Assembly: GCA_964532065.1 (NCBI GenBank)
Contig: CAZHHG010000003.1
Location: 1 to 64,000 of the forward strand
DNA length: 64,000 nt
DNA from: DSXH01 sp964532065
Lineage (GTDB): Bacteria > Bacteroidota > Ignavibacteria > Ignavibacteriales > Melioribacteraceae
Direction: 5' to 3'
Position 1 is the first letter of the stretch; every line of letters begins with the position of its first letter. Both the position numbers and the translations under genes were made by a program. The notes below the pieces were generated by a model, which worked only from the letters and a program-made list of their open reading frames with translations, ran no database searches and had not been told where the DNA came from. This document shows positions 25,553 to 34,806 of this stretch, one piece after another.

Positions 25553-27403
25553 CTATTTCTTAAGAAGCTCTTTCAGTTTATTCTCAATTAATCCCGATTT
25601 TTCCTTTTCCAGTCGCCCGGATAATTCTTTTTTCATTTCTTCAACAATTCCCAGCTGATTGTTTATAAGCTGGCTATACAGATCTATCTGTTCATTAATT
25701 CCGGAAATTTTAGCGTTATAAAATTTTTCGAATTCACCGCGCTTCTCGGCAATAAACAAATCGAACCTTGCCTTAAGCTGGTTCTGCAGCCTGATCAATT
25801 CCTCGCCAACAACCTCTTTCAGGCGCTTTGCTATCTGGTCGTCGAGATCGGTTGAAAGTGCGGCATCAACAGATCCTCCCGTGTTCCACATTCTTACATT
25901 TATATTAAAATCTTTAACCCTTTCGAGAACCTGCCTGATAATACTCTCAAAAACATTTTTTGGTTCTGTTTCAAACTGAAGCGTGAAGCCCGACAGCTTA
26001 AACCCTGCGCTTATATCGAATGAATTCCCCGGAAGCGCTAATGTGATTTTAGAATTAAGAAGCGCATCTTTTACATTTGTTGGAAGAAAGTCGCTCCTGC
26101 CCAGACTGAACTGACCCGTCGGTACCCCGTTAAGAGTAACGGAATATTCATCGACCGGAGATTCTTTACGGCGGTCGATTAAGCCCGTTATATAAATTGT
26201 TCTACTATTTGTAAGAAATCCTTCCAGGTTAATTGTTGTAGGAAGCCCGGTAATCTGCTGATTATCGGAAACATTTTTTACAGTTCCGCTTCCGGAAAAT
26301 AATCCGCTCCCTTTTTTACCTCCCTCTACAACTATCTGTTTAATCCAGAAATCAGGATAGGAATCCGCGGAAGGGAATTTAATATTCTGCCCTTCGAATC
26401 TTTTGGTTTTCTGGAATTCCGGTTCGGGTTGATATTTTTTTATGCTCAAACGGGCAACATCAGCATAACCTAGATAACCTTTAACCCGCTTATACATTTC
26501 ATTACCAACGAGGAGCTGCGCGATGCTTGGTGTGTTTATACCCGGCAGCCGCGCCATATTCTTAAGATTCTGATAATCCCTTTTTACATAATCGTCAACT
26601 GAATCAACCGATGTAACTAACATGCTTATGTCGCCATTGATCGATTGGTATCTCTTCTCAAAATTGTTCTTCAACTCGCTTATAGTTTTTATTGAGTTGT
26701 CGGCAATCAGAAGAGCGCTGGTTATATTTTGAACGTTATTAAGCTGTGCCGGATCAATCGATTTAATTTTTTCTTCAATTTCAGAAATCTTTTTCTTTCC
26801 GACTTCAAATTCCGATATGGTTTCCTGCCAATGCCCTGATACTTTTAAAGTCTGTTTACGGATTGAATCTAGTTTGGCTACAGTCCGGATATCAAGAATT
26901 CTTATAAGACTATCGGGATTGAAATTACCCTTCAATTCAGCAATATCGAAAATGGGTGTTGTTTCCTTGACCTGATTAATGAAGTTCTCCGCGCTCTTCC
27001 TGAAAGTCTGCTCAGCTGTTAACAGAGTCGATTTATTTCTCTCGCTCTCCGAGAGTTCGCCGCTTGTTTCCCTTTTTGTACCGATTTCGAGACCGTACAC
27101 TTCAACTGTTTCTATAATATATTTTTTTCTTAACAGCTGATTAAGATCCATTTGGAACTTAACATTTCCGGTTTCGAATAAGTTTGTCCACGGATCGTAA
27201 GGATTGGCTACCTCAATCTTTTTCCACTCAACTCCGGGAGGGAAAAAATTCAGCGACAAGCCGTCAATCTCAACTCTTGCGCCGAAAATAGTTTCCCCGG
27301 CATCTTCAATTTCCGACTCAATCCATTTATCAAGGAATAGATAGCCGGCGAGTAGAATAAGAAGAAGAGGTATTAATAGGAAGTAAATAAAATTTTTTCT
27401 CAT
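25553..27403 (-). CDS. TIGR03545 family, AsmA-like envelope protein
   Basis: 616 residues. An N-terminal membrane helix (IYFLLIPLLLILLAGYLFL) is followed by an AsmA-like start: ETIFGARVEIDGLSLNFFPP, then a strand-rich block and LNQLLRKKYIIETVEVYGLE. The middle (about 140-290) is a long coiled coil (KKISEIEEKIKSID), then another beta-rich half, and a coiled-coil C-terminus rich in Glu/Lys. It is encoded with the TIGR03546 protein, overlapping it by 4 bases, the association by which these two uncharacterised families were defined. The AsmA-like beginning hints at lipid handling between membranes; that is inference. Confidence 0.75.
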   Translation of the reverse strand: MRKNFIYFLLIPLLLILLAGYLFLDKWIESEIEDAGETIFGARVEIDGLSLNFFPPGVEWKKIEVANPYDPWTNLFETGNVKFQMDLNQLLRKKYIIETVEVYGLEIGTKRETSGELSESERNKSTLLTAEQTFRKSAENFINQVKETTPIFDIAELKGNFNPDSLIRILDIRTVAKLDSIRKQTLKVSGHWQETISEFEVGKKKISEIEEKIKSIDPAQLNNVQNITSALLIADNSIKTISELKNNFEKRYQSINGDISMLVTSVDSVDDYVKRDYQNLKNMARLPGINTPSIAQLLVGNEMYKRVKGYLGYADVARLSIKKYQPEPEFQKTKRFEGQNIKFPSADSYPDFWIKQIVVEGGKKGSGLFSGSGTVKNVSDNQQITGLPTTINLEGFLTNSRTIYITGLIDRRKESPVDEYSVTLNGVPTGQFSLGRSDFLPTNVKDALLNSKITLALPGNSFDISAGFKLSGFTLQFETEPKNVFESIIRQVLERVKDFNINVRMWNTGGSVDAALSTDLDDQIAKRLKEVVGEELIRLQNQLKARFDLFIAEKRGEFEKFYNAKISGINEQIDLYSQLINNQLGIVEEMKKELSGRLEKEKSGLIENKLKELLKK

Positions 27404-27930
27404 TGCATACCTCCGAAGTCACGAATCCGGGTATACAATCTAATTAACGAGCTCTGTTTTAAGACCTGGTAGATTTTCCATTTCTGAATTTTTGAATAGA
27501 GATGTTTTCTATACTGGATTACCAGAGATTTCATGCCGAAGTAAACAGGTAAGGCAATAATAAGAGCACACAAAAAACTACCGATCACAACGGTGTTGTT
27601 AAAATTTGTAAGAGGGGCGACCGGTGCGTTATAAAGTGATGTCCAGATGTTACGGAGCCATTCGACCTGGGTTAAAATCTGAAAACCGATCCAGTGAAAA
27701 ATCGGATCAAATATGAAAGCGATGATACTGAACAATGTCAACGAGAGAAAGACTGCGCCCAGGTTTACATTAAGTAGAGCAATAATAATCCATATCAGCA
27801 ATCCCTGTAGCGTGAAGAAAGGCGAGAGTCCGAGTATAGATCCAAGCGCAAATCCGCCTGCGATTTGAGCGGGTGTCTGCCCCTCCCTGAAAATTTTTAA
27901 GAAGTCCTTTAGAATTTTTAACCAGAACAT
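27400..27930 (-). CDS. TIGR03546 / DUF2062 family membrane protein
   Basis: 176 residues with about three membrane segments. The Gly-rich start PAQIAGGFALGSILGLSPFF is the DUF2062-like pattern (often GxxxAxGFAxGxFxGxxP). Its job is unknown. It is translationally coupled to the following TIGR03545 gene and follows the lipoprotein hydrolase by 35 bases. Confidence 0.78.
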   Translation of the reverse strand: MFWLKILKDFLKIFREGQTPAQIAGGFALGSILGLSPFFTLQGLLIWIIIALLNVNLGAVFLSLTLFSIIAFIFDPIFHWIGFQILTQVEWLRNIWTSLYNAPVAPLTNFNNTVVIGSFLCALIIALPVYFGMKSLVIQYRKHLYSKIQKWKIYQVLKQSSLIRLYTRIRDFGGMQ

Positions 27931-27965
27931 AACTCTGTTCCTATAATTCGGCTCAATTAAAAAAA

Positions 27966-29204
27966 TTATTTTTCAGCAAGTAATTTTAATTGTTTATTCA
28001 TCCGGAGCGATTCAAACCATTCAACCGCGCCAATTATTGCGGGTAGGACTGATGTTGAATGCGTTCCGTCGGGAATAGTTACAAGTTCAACATTTGCGCC
28101 GACCGATCTGAAATAGTCTCTTGCGTTCAATGAATTTTCATACGGTACAAACTCATCGTTATCGCCGTGATAAAAACGGATCGGTGCAGATGGTGTCCAG
28201 TTGAGCAGACTATTTGATTCAAACGCAGCAAGAACGGTTGATTCGGTGCCGTTTACAAAACCGTCAATAAAGTTTTGATGAAAGAGCTGATCCAGGTTCG
28301 GTGTAAGCTGGGCGCTGATTTCGGAAGTTGAGCGTGTTCCATCGAATAGAGACGGAATCCGTTCGGCGTATGGAGATTTAAATATCTGATTGATCCGGTT
28401 CCATCCGTAGATTTTATCGTAAGCCGCAAAGAAGAATGCCAGGAATGAAGGTTGATTGTAGACCTTTTTTTGAATTATTGACCGGGCTGTAAGAGTTAAA
28501 TCGAACGCACCGGCCATAGGAGCAGAAGCAGCTACAAAAATTTCGCCCCGGTAGTTAGACTCAATCTCTTTATGTGCTGCAAGCGTAACATAACCCCCTT
28601 CCGAATATCCGGCTAGAAAAACCTGGCCGTTCAATTTTAAATTCGATCTCTGCGCGAAAGTCCTTGCTGCTCTGATGAAATCGATAACTGTCTCGGCGGA
28701 TGATTTCTGGTGATGATAAGGATGAATTAAATTCGATACACCAAGTCCTAGGTAATCGGGAACCAGCGCATAATATCCGAGCGATGCTGCTATCAGCCCG
28801 TCCGGAGAAGCAAACGGATTTACACTTGCCACATTAGATCTTTTAGTCTGCGTACCGTGATGCAGGCTGACGAGGGACATTATTTGTTTTCCTCTCGGAA
28901 TAAAGAGAGCACCCGATGCTTCAACAAGGTTACCGTTCGGTTCCCTTGTTCGGTAGACAATTTTATAAACTTCAACGTCGTGCCTTAATAAATTATCGAA
29001 CTGAAGATTGCCGGCAAGACCGTTCAGAAACGCCTGAAGAAACGAGGTGCTGTATACACCCAGCGAAGTGGAATTGATTAACTGTCCGCGCGATTCAATT
29101 TCGGGTTCGACCGGCTGTTCATCGCGGCATGAAACCGACAGAAATAAAATTATGGGAAGAATCAGCAATAACCGGTACTGTGAAATCAGAATTCTATTTA
29201 TCAT
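27966..29204 (-). CDS. Alpha/beta-hydrolase lipoprotein (secretory lipase-like)
   Basis: 412 residues. A signal peptide ends in a lipobox (FLSVSC, Cys26), so the enzyme is anchored at an outer face. The hydrolase has the nucleophile elbow GYSEGGY, the acid/His region FYHGDNDEFVPYENSLNAR and DGTHSTS, completing a Ser-Asp-His triad. It resembles fungal/actinobacterial secretory lipases and acyl hydrolases. Substrate unknown. It lies between an SDR gene (8 bases) and the TIGR03546/TIGR03545 pair. Confidence 0.85.
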   Translation of the reverse strand: MINRILISQYRLLLILPIILFLSVSCRDEQPVEPEIESRGQLINSTSLGVYSTSFLQAFLNGLAGNLQFDNLLRHDVEVYKIVYRTREPNGNLVEASGALFIPRGKQIMSLVSLHHGTQTKRSNVASVNPFASPDGLIAASLGYYALVPDYLGLGVSNLIHPYHHQKSSAETVIDFIRAARTFAQRSNLKLNGQVFLAGYSEGGYVTLAAHKEIESNYRGEIFVAASAPMAGAFDLTLTARSIIQKKVYNQPSFLAFFFAAYDKIYGWNRINQIFKSPYAERIPSLFDGTRSTSEISAQLTPNLDQLFHQNFIDGFVNGTESTVLAAFESNSLLNWTPSAPIRFYHGDNDEFVPYENSLNARDYFRSVGANVELVTIPDGTHSTSVLPAIIGAVEWFESLRMNKQLKLLAEK

Positions 29205-29212
29205 ATCAATTA

Positions 29213-29977
29213 CTATTTACTTTTTTTTTGACGTTCAGCTAAAAATTCATACAACCGTCCAGGTATAAGACCAACAATATTTGTAAGCCATACCATCGGC
29301 CGGGGGAATTGAATTACACGTTTCCTTTTTTTAATACCATCAATAATGATCTTTGCAGTTTTTTCGGCTGTCAGAAGAAAGGGCATATGGAATCTGTTAG
29401 AACTTGTCATAGGCGTTTCAACGAATCCGGGTCTGATCGTAATAACCTTTATACCGTAACGGAACAATTCAATTCTAAGCCCCTCGAGATAATTTGTCAA
29501 AGCAGCTTTACTGGATGAATAAAAACTGCTTCCTGAATAACCGCGATTATCGGCCAGGCTGGAAACACCGGCAATAATTCCGTTTCCTCTCTTAAGGAAT
29601 TCGGGCAGTATCTGCTCTATCCAATAAATGACACCGAATAGATTTGCCCCGTAAATCTCTTCGGCAAATTCGGAATTATAATTTTTCACGTTCATATAAT
29701 GACCGGCTCCGGCATTTAGTATTGCGATATCAACAGATCCAAAACGATCTACAATTCTTTTATAGGATTCAGCCACTTCCACTTTTTTAGATACATCGCA
29801 CCGGAGAAGAAGTATAGGAGTGTTTCCGGGAATCTGATTTTTGATCTCCTCCAGCAATTCAATCCTTCTCGCTGCAAGAACCAGATTTGCTCCTTCGCCG
29901 GAAAGTGAATAAGCTAAAGCCTTCCCGATACCGGAGGAGGCGCCGGTAATCAGTATTGTTTTTCCTTTTAGATTCAT
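29213..29977 (-). CDS. Short-chain dehydrogenase/reductase
   Basis: Classical SDR, 254 residues. NAD(P)-binding TGASSGIGKALAYSL, followed by AARR, which favours NADPH; NAG in ILNAGAGHYMNV; catalytic Ser (AGVSSLADNRG) and Tyr-Lys (YSSSKAALTNYLEGL). A short hydrophobic C-terminus (WLTNIVGLIPG) may touch the membrane. It resembles SDRs acting on lipids or ketones (DHRS7-like); the neighbouring lipoprotein hydrolase would fit that. Probably the first gene of a four-gene operon. Confidence 0.9.
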   Translation of the reverse strand: MNLKGKTILITGASSGIGKALAYSLSGEGANLVLAARRIELLEEIKNQIPGNTPILLLRCDVSKKVEVAESYKRIVDRFGSVDIAILNAGAGHYMNVKNYNSEFAEEIYGANLFGVIYWIEQILPEFLKRGNGIIAGVSSLADNRGYSGSSFYSSSKAALTNYLEGLRIELFRYGIKVITIRPGFVETPMTSSNRFHMPFLLTAEKTAKIIIDGIKKRKRVIQFPRPMVWLTNIVGLIPGRLYEFLAERQKKSK

Positions 29978-30072
29978 TGATTGTGAATTTCAATAAATGA
30001 GTGGCCTAAAATTATTTAATCTCATCTCTATCTCCTAACCGGTCTCACTTTTTTTAGTAGGACAAAAATTTG

Positions 30073-30080
30073 TATCTTTA
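30073..30080 (+). promoter_or_regulatory. Possible -7 element for the DUF3109-rpoN operon
   Basis: TATCTTTA, seven of eight matches to TAnnTTTG, 49 bases before the DUF3109 start. A TTTTTTTAG stretch about 20 bases upstream could serve as -33. Confidence 0.35.
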
Positions 30081-30129
30081 GCAAAAATTATTCCGAAGTT
30101 TAACTGTAAATACCCGGAAAGGCTTTTAG

Positions 30130-30696
30130 ATGAATCCAGAATTCATTGAAATTGATGATGTGTTGATTAATACGGAAGTATTGGATATCGAGTTTACATG
30201 CGACCTTGCGCGTTGTAAGGGTGCCTGCTGTACTATGGAAAGCGAGTTCGGCGCGCCTGTTACCGAAAAAGAAATAGAGAAAATCGGAAGTCTTCTCCCG
30301 GCTGTTATGGATTATCTTCCTCCCGAACATAGAGATGTTATAGATAAACATGGTTTCTGGATTCAAAAATCGGGTCAGCTTATGACCCGCAGCCTTAATA
30401 ACCGTGCCTGTGTATTTGTATACTATGATGGTGATGTTGCTAAATGCGGAATTGAAAAAGCTTTTATTGCAGGCAAAATTGATTTTGTGAAACCGGTTTC
30501 GTGTCATCTCTTTCCGATTCGGATTTCAAAGTTCGGCGGGGATGTAATGAGGTTCGAAAATTATCATGAATGCAAACCTGCACTTGAAAAAGGGAAAAAA
30601 ACCGGAATTAAAGTAATCGATTTTTGCCGTGATGCTCTCGAAAGAGAATACGGCACTGAATGGTTTTTAAAAACTAAAGACTCGGTAAGTAAGTAA
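30130..30696 (+). CDS. DUF3109 family cysteine-cluster protein
   Basis: 188-residue cytoplasmic protein. Metal-binding-type cysteines are seen in FTCDLARCKGACCTMES, then CVFVYYDGDVAKCGIEKAF, then VSCHLFPIRI and ENYHECKPAL, resembling YkgJ-type zinc/iron-chelating proteins. Family function unknown. It is 2 bases before rpoN and is common in Bacteroidota. Confidence 0.85.
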   Translation: MNPEFIEIDDVLINTEVLDIEFTCDLARCKGACCTMESEFGAPVTEKEIEKIGSLLPAVMDYLPPEHRDVIDKHGFWIQKSGQLMTRSLNNRACVFVYYDGDVAKCGIEKAFIAGKIDFVKPVSCHLFPIRISKFGGDVMRFENYHECKPALEKGKKTGIKVIDFCRDALEREYGTEWFLKTKDSVSK

Positions 30697-30698
30697 TT

Positions 30699-32171
30699 AT
30701 GTTGTCACTACATCAAAGACTGGCTTTACAACAGAAATTGTCGCCCCAGCAGATTCAGTATCAGAAACTGCTGCAATTGAATACACTCGCTCTTGAACAG
30801 AGAATAAAAACCGAGCTGGAACTCAATCCGATTCTGGAAGAAACGCTGGAAGAGGAGATGACTCTCGACCAGCTTGAGGAAAATCCGGACGATCAGGAAG
30901 AATCGGCCTCTTCGGAAGAAGAGGAAACTTATGACAGCAAGGACGACGAATTTGAACTTGAAGATTATATGAACGAAGCGGAAATTGACTATGAGTTCGA
31001 ACGAATTAACCGCAGCAACGACGAGGAAAAAATCCACCCCATTGCCCCTCAAAGAAAAAGTTTACGCGACAACCTTATAGATCAGATCCATATGCTCGAT
31101 CTGACGGAAGACCAGTTGATAATGGGCGAGAATATTATCGGCAGTCTTGATAAAGACGGATATTTTAAATCTGACCTTGAAAAACTTGTTAATGAAGTTA
31201 ACATGTTCGAAGGGACTGAAATTACAGTTGCCGAGGGAGAACGGATTCTGGGGATGATTCAGACTCTGGAACCCGTTGGTATCGGTTCGCGAAATCTCCA
31301 GGAGTGTCTTCTCATTCAAATAAAAAATTCCTCATTCGATCCCTATTATTCTTATCTAGCCGAAAAAATCCTTTCGGAGCACTGGGAGGACTTTGCTAAT
31401 AAGCGTTATGATTCTATTCAGAAGAATATGGATCTTTCTAAAGAAACACTGAGAACCACGCTCGACATAATTCAGAAACTGAATCCTAAACCAGGCGAAG
31501 GGAATATCGATTCAGAAGAGATGAATCAGATAACCCCCGATTTTATTATTGAGAAAGTTGAAGATAATTACATCGTAACTCTCAACGACCGGAGCGTTCC
31601 CTCCGTTACTATAAGCAAAACATATCTGGAAATGATTGATACCAACAAACGGAAGAGAAAGATTTCCGAAAGGGAGAAGGAAACGCACAAATTCCTGAGG
31701 GAAAAATTTGAATCCGCTAAATGGTTTATTGCCTCACTACAGCAGAGGAGGCATACACTTATGAAGATAATGAGATCAATTCTTGAAAAGCAGTATAACT
31801 TTTTCGAGAGCGGTCCGAAGTTTCTCCGGCCCATGATCTACAAGGATATTGCGGATGAGATCGGAATGGATATCTCGACTATAAGCCGTGTTGTAAACGG
31901 TAAGTATGTTCAAAGTCCGCAGGGTATTCACGAGCTTAAATACTTTTTCAGCGAGGGTCTTTCAACCGATAGCGGAGACGAAATCTCCAACAAGCATATT
32001 AAAGAACTGATTAAAGAAATATGCGATAACGAGCCGAAGGACAATCCATACAGCGACGATAAAATTGCAGCCATACTTCAGGAAAAAGGGATCCATATTG
32101 CGCGTAGAACCGTAGCTAAATACAGGGAGCAGTTACTTATTCCGGTAGCGCGTCTCCGAAAACAACTATGA
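30699..32171 (+). CDS. rpoN: RNA polymerase sigma-54 factor
   Basis: Sigma-54, 490 residues. Region I is Gln-rich: QRLALQQKLSPQQIQYQKLL, binding activator and core. A very acidic linker (EEETYDSKDDEFELEDY) follows, then the core-binding domain and the DNA-binding part with DISTISRVVNGKYVQSP (helix-turn-helix) and the RpoN box ARRTVAKYRE near residues 472-481, recognising -24. Sigma-54 needs bEBP activators; none is in this window, nor did I find clear GG-N10-GC promoters. The next gene overlaps its stop by 4 bases. Confidence 0.97.
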   Translation: MLSLHQRLALQQKLSPQQIQYQKLLQLNTLALEQRIKTELELNPILEETLEEEMTLDQLEENPDDQEESASSEEEETYDSKDDEFELEDYMNEAEIDYEFERINRSNDEEKIHPIAPQRKSLRDNLIDQIHMLDLTEDQLIMGENIIGSLDKDGYFKSDLEKLVNEVNMFEGTEITVAEGERILGMIQTLEPVGIGSRNLQECLLIQIKNSSFDPYYSYLAEKILSEHWEDFANKRYDSIQKNMDLSKETLRTTLDIIQKLNPKPGEGNIDSEEMNQITPDFIIEKVEDNYIVTLNDRSVPSVTISKTYLEMIDTNKRKRKISEREKETHKFLREKFESAKWFIASLQQRRHTLMKIMRSILEKQYNFFESGPKFLRPMIYKDIADEIGMDISTISRVVNGKYVQSPQGIHELKYFFSEGLSTDSGDEISNKHIKELIKEICDNEPKDNPYSDDKIAAILQEKGIHIARRTVAKYREQLLIPVARLRKQL

Positions 32172-32794
32172 TAGTTATTGATTTAATAATTATTGTTTTC
32201 CTGTTTTTCCTTTTTGCTCTGTCTCATTCCTGGCTGGCATCTCTCAAGGTTAAAAAAAATCTTGTTCAAAAACTCGGAAACCGGATTGCGTTTTACCGGC
32301 TCTTCTATAATCTCTCATCCATACTCCTCTTTTCATTCTTCTTTCTTGTTTCTCCCCGTCCCGATGTTATCATATATGACTTACATTATCCTTATGATAT
32401 TATTACATTTGCACTTCAGGTTCTTTCATTTTTTGGTCTTATCTGGTCTGTAAGTCAAACAGACCTTAAGGAATTTGCGGGTATCTCGCAGGTTAAAAGA
32501 TTAATGGACGGGAGATACCGGACGGAGGATCTGGACGAGAAACAGGTTTTTAGAAAATCCGGCGCTTTCAGATTTGTAAGACATCCGGTTTATCTTTTCT
32601 CCATATTGTTTCTCGGATTAAGACCTTCAATGGATCTATTTTATTTTGTTATGTTCATCTCTATCGTAATCTATTTTTATGTAGGATCGGTTTATGAAGA
32701 GAGGAAACTGATCGAAATTTTCGGAGATGAATACAGAGAATATCAGAAAAGGGTACCGAGATTAATTCCGTTTACAAGATCCGGCAGAACCTGA
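32168..32794 (+). CDS. Isoprenylcysteine carboxyl methyltransferase-like membrane protein
   Basis: 208 residues, about five membrane helices. The C-terminal motif FRFVRHPVYLFSILFLGLRP, then YEERKLIEIFGDEYREYQKR, is that of ICMT/PEMT-type SAM-dependent membrane methyltransferases (NnrU-like family). Substrate unknown in bacteria of this type. The ATG overlaps the rpoN stop by 4 bases (ATGA). Confidence 0.85.
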   Translation: MIVIDLIIIVFLFFLFALSHSWLASLKVKKNLVQKLGNRIAFYRLFYNLSSILLFSFFFLVSPRPDVIIYDLHYPYDIITFALQVLSFFGLIWSVSQTDLKEFAGISQVKRLMDGRYRTEDLDEKQVFRKSGAFRFVRHPVYLFSILFLGLRPSMDLFYFVMFISIVIYFYVGSVYEERKLIEIFGDEYREYQKRVPRLIPFTRSGRT

Positions 32795-32865
32795 GTACGG
32801 ATGTCCTGAATCTTCAGAATCAATCAGATTAAGAAAAAATTTAAGCAGCAGACCGGAGAATAAAT

Positions 32866-33402
32866 ATGAAAATAAGATCGACAACAATACTGGGAATTAT
32901 TAAAGACGGACAGGCCGCACTTGGCGGGGACGGACAGGTTACACTCGGCAATACGGTAATGAAGCACAATTCTATGAAGATCAGAAAACTTCTTAACGGG
33001 AAAGTAATTTGCGGATTTGCCGGATCGACTGCAGACGCATTCACTCTTCTTCAGCGTTTTGAAGAAAAGCTTGAACAGTACAGCGGGAATGTCTCGCGCT
33101 CGGTTGTTGAACTTGCTAAAGACTGGCGGACTGATAAGTATCTGAGACGTCTTGAAGCTATGCTTGCAATAATTTCTGAAGAGAAAGCTTTTATTGTTTC
33201 GGGTACGGGGGATGTAATAGAACCCGAGGATAATATTGTTGCAATCGGAAGCGGCGGTATGTATGCTCTCGCTGCGGCAAAAATGCTTAAGAAATACAGC
33301 AACCTCCCGGCAAAAGAAATTGTTCAAGAGGCTTTAAAAACCGCGGCGGAGATCTGTATTTATACAAATGAAAAAATTACTGTGGAAGAGATTTCCAAAT
33401 GA
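32866..33402 (+). CDS. hslV: ATP-dependent protease subunit HslV
   Basis: Threonine peptidase of the HslUV complex, proteasome-like double hexamer. 178 residues. Sequence: TTILGIIKDGQAALGGDGQV with TLGNTVMKHN, CGFAGSTADAFTLL, AVELAKDWRTD-like (VELAKDWRTDKYLRRLE) and IGSGGMYALAAAK. The catalytic Thr is Thr6, so a five-residue propeptide (MKIRS) must be removed; E. coli HslV has only Met. GGAG precedes the ATG. Overlaps hslU by 4 bases. Confidence 0.97.
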   Translation: MKIRSTTILGIIKDGQAALGGDGQVTLGNTVMKHNSMKIRKLLNGKVICGFAGSTADAFTLLQRFEEKLEQYSGNVSRSVVELAKDWRTDKYLRRLEAMLAIISEEKAFIVSGTGDVIEPEDNIVAIGSGGMYALAAAKMLKKYSNLPAKEIVQEALKTAAEICIYTNEKITVEEISK

Positions 33403-34781
33403 GGAAAAAGAAAATGGATAACGGCGAATTGATGAAGAACTTAACTCCTACTCAGATAGTAAGGGAACTTGATAAATATATTATCGGGCAGAACGATGCC
33501 AAACGTGCGGTCGCTATCGCACTTAGAAACAGATGGAGACGCCAGCAGGTTGAAGAAGGCATTAAAGAAGAAATAATGCCGAACAATATTATTTTAATAG
33601 GGCCTACGGGAGTTGGTAAAACGGAGATTGCACGCAGGCTTGCAAAACTTAGCGACGCACCCTTTGTAAAAGTTGAAGCTTCAAAATATACCGAGGTTGG
33701 ATACGTTGGCCGCGATGTTGAATCGATGATACGCGATCTTACCGAACTGGCTGTCAGTATGGTCCGTACCGAAAAGACCTCCTCCGTGCAGGAAAAAGCC
33801 GAGCGGATGGCAGAAGAAAAAATCCTTGATCAATTGATTCCCCCGGTCAAAAAACCTTCCGTCAGCATTAATGAAGAAGGCGAGAGTGAAGAAGTTCAGA
33901 ATGAGAAAACCCGCGAATGGATGAGAGAAAAATTGCGCAAAGGTGAACTTGACGACCGGATGATAGAATTCGATATCACTTCCCCTGCTTTCGGAATGCA
34001 GGTCCTGGGTCCTATGGGAATGGATGATATGTCTATGAACCTTCAGGAAATGTTCAGCAGTATGATTCCCAAGAAAAAGAAGAAAAGGAAAACCGCTATA
34101 AAAGAAGCACGGAAAATTATTGCTCAGGAGGAAGCGGAAAAACTGATCGACATGGAGGCCGTTCAGAAGGAGGCCGTTAAGAGAGTTCAGGAATCCGGAA
34201 TTGTGTTTATTGACGAGATCGATAAAATAGCCGGCGCTAAAAGTCAGCAGGGACCCGATGTTTCGCGCGAAGGTGTTCAAAGAGATCTTCTTCCTATCGT
34301 TGAAGGCTCAACTGTTAATACAAAGTATGGTCCGGTTAAAACCGATCATATTCTTTTTATCGCATCGGGTGCCTTTCATGTTTCCAAACCGTCGGATCTT
34401 ATACCGGAGCTTCAAGGAAGGTTTCCGATCCGTGTTGAGTTGAAAAGCCTTACAGAAGATGACTTTATAAAAATTCTTACCCTGCCTCAAAATGCACTTT
34501 TAAAACAGTATGCCGCTCTGCTTCAGACCGAAGGAGTGGAAATTAAATTTAATGATGGCGCTATCAAAGAAGTTGCCCGTACCGCGGCAATAGTTAATGA
34601 CCAGGTTGAAAATATAGGCGCACGCCGTCTCCACACTATATTAACAACACTTCTGGAAGATATTCTGTTCGATGTCCCGGATACTATGCCGGAAAAAGAA
34701 ATTAATATTACCGGAGAAATGGTTAACCTTAAGCTGGATAAGATTGTTAAAAACAGGGATTTGAGTAAGTATATTTTGTAA
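33399..34781 (+). CDS. hslU: ATP-dependent protease ATPase HslU
   Basis: AAA+ unfoldase feeding substrates to HslV, 460 residues. Walker A GPTGVGKTEIARR, pore loop region ASKYTEVGYVGRDVESMIRD (GYVG motif), an insertion I domain (about 110-240), Walker B IVFIDEIDKIAG, sensor PELQGRFPIRVEL, and the C-terminal tail DLSKYIL that docks into HslV pockets. The order hslV-hslU with overlapping ATGA is the usual one. MDNGELM is a possible downstream start. Confidence 0.97.
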   Translation: MRKKKMDNGELMKNLTPTQIVRELDKYIIGQNDAKRAVAIALRNRWRRQQVEEGIKEEIMPNNIILIGPTGVGKTEIARRLAKLSDAPFVKVEASKYTEVGYVGRDVESMIRDLTELAVSMVRTEKTSSVQEKAERMAEEKILDQLIPPVKKPSVSINEEGESEEVQNEKTREWMREKLRKGELDDRMIEFDITSPAFGMQVLGPMGMDDMSMNLQEMFSSMIPKKKKKRKTAIKEARKIIAQEEAEKLIDMEAVQKEAVKRVQESGIVFIDEIDKIAGAKSQQGPDVSREGVQRDLLPIVEGSTVNTKYGPVKTDHILFIASGAFHVSKPSDLIPELQGRFPIRVELKSLTEDDFIKILTLPQNALLKQYAALLQTEGVEIKFNDGAIKEVARTAAIVNDQVENIGARRLHTILTTLLEDILFDVPDTMPEKEINITGEMVNLKLDKIVKNRDLSKYIL

Positions 34782-34806
34782 AACCTTCCGGAATATGGGG
34801 TGATTA

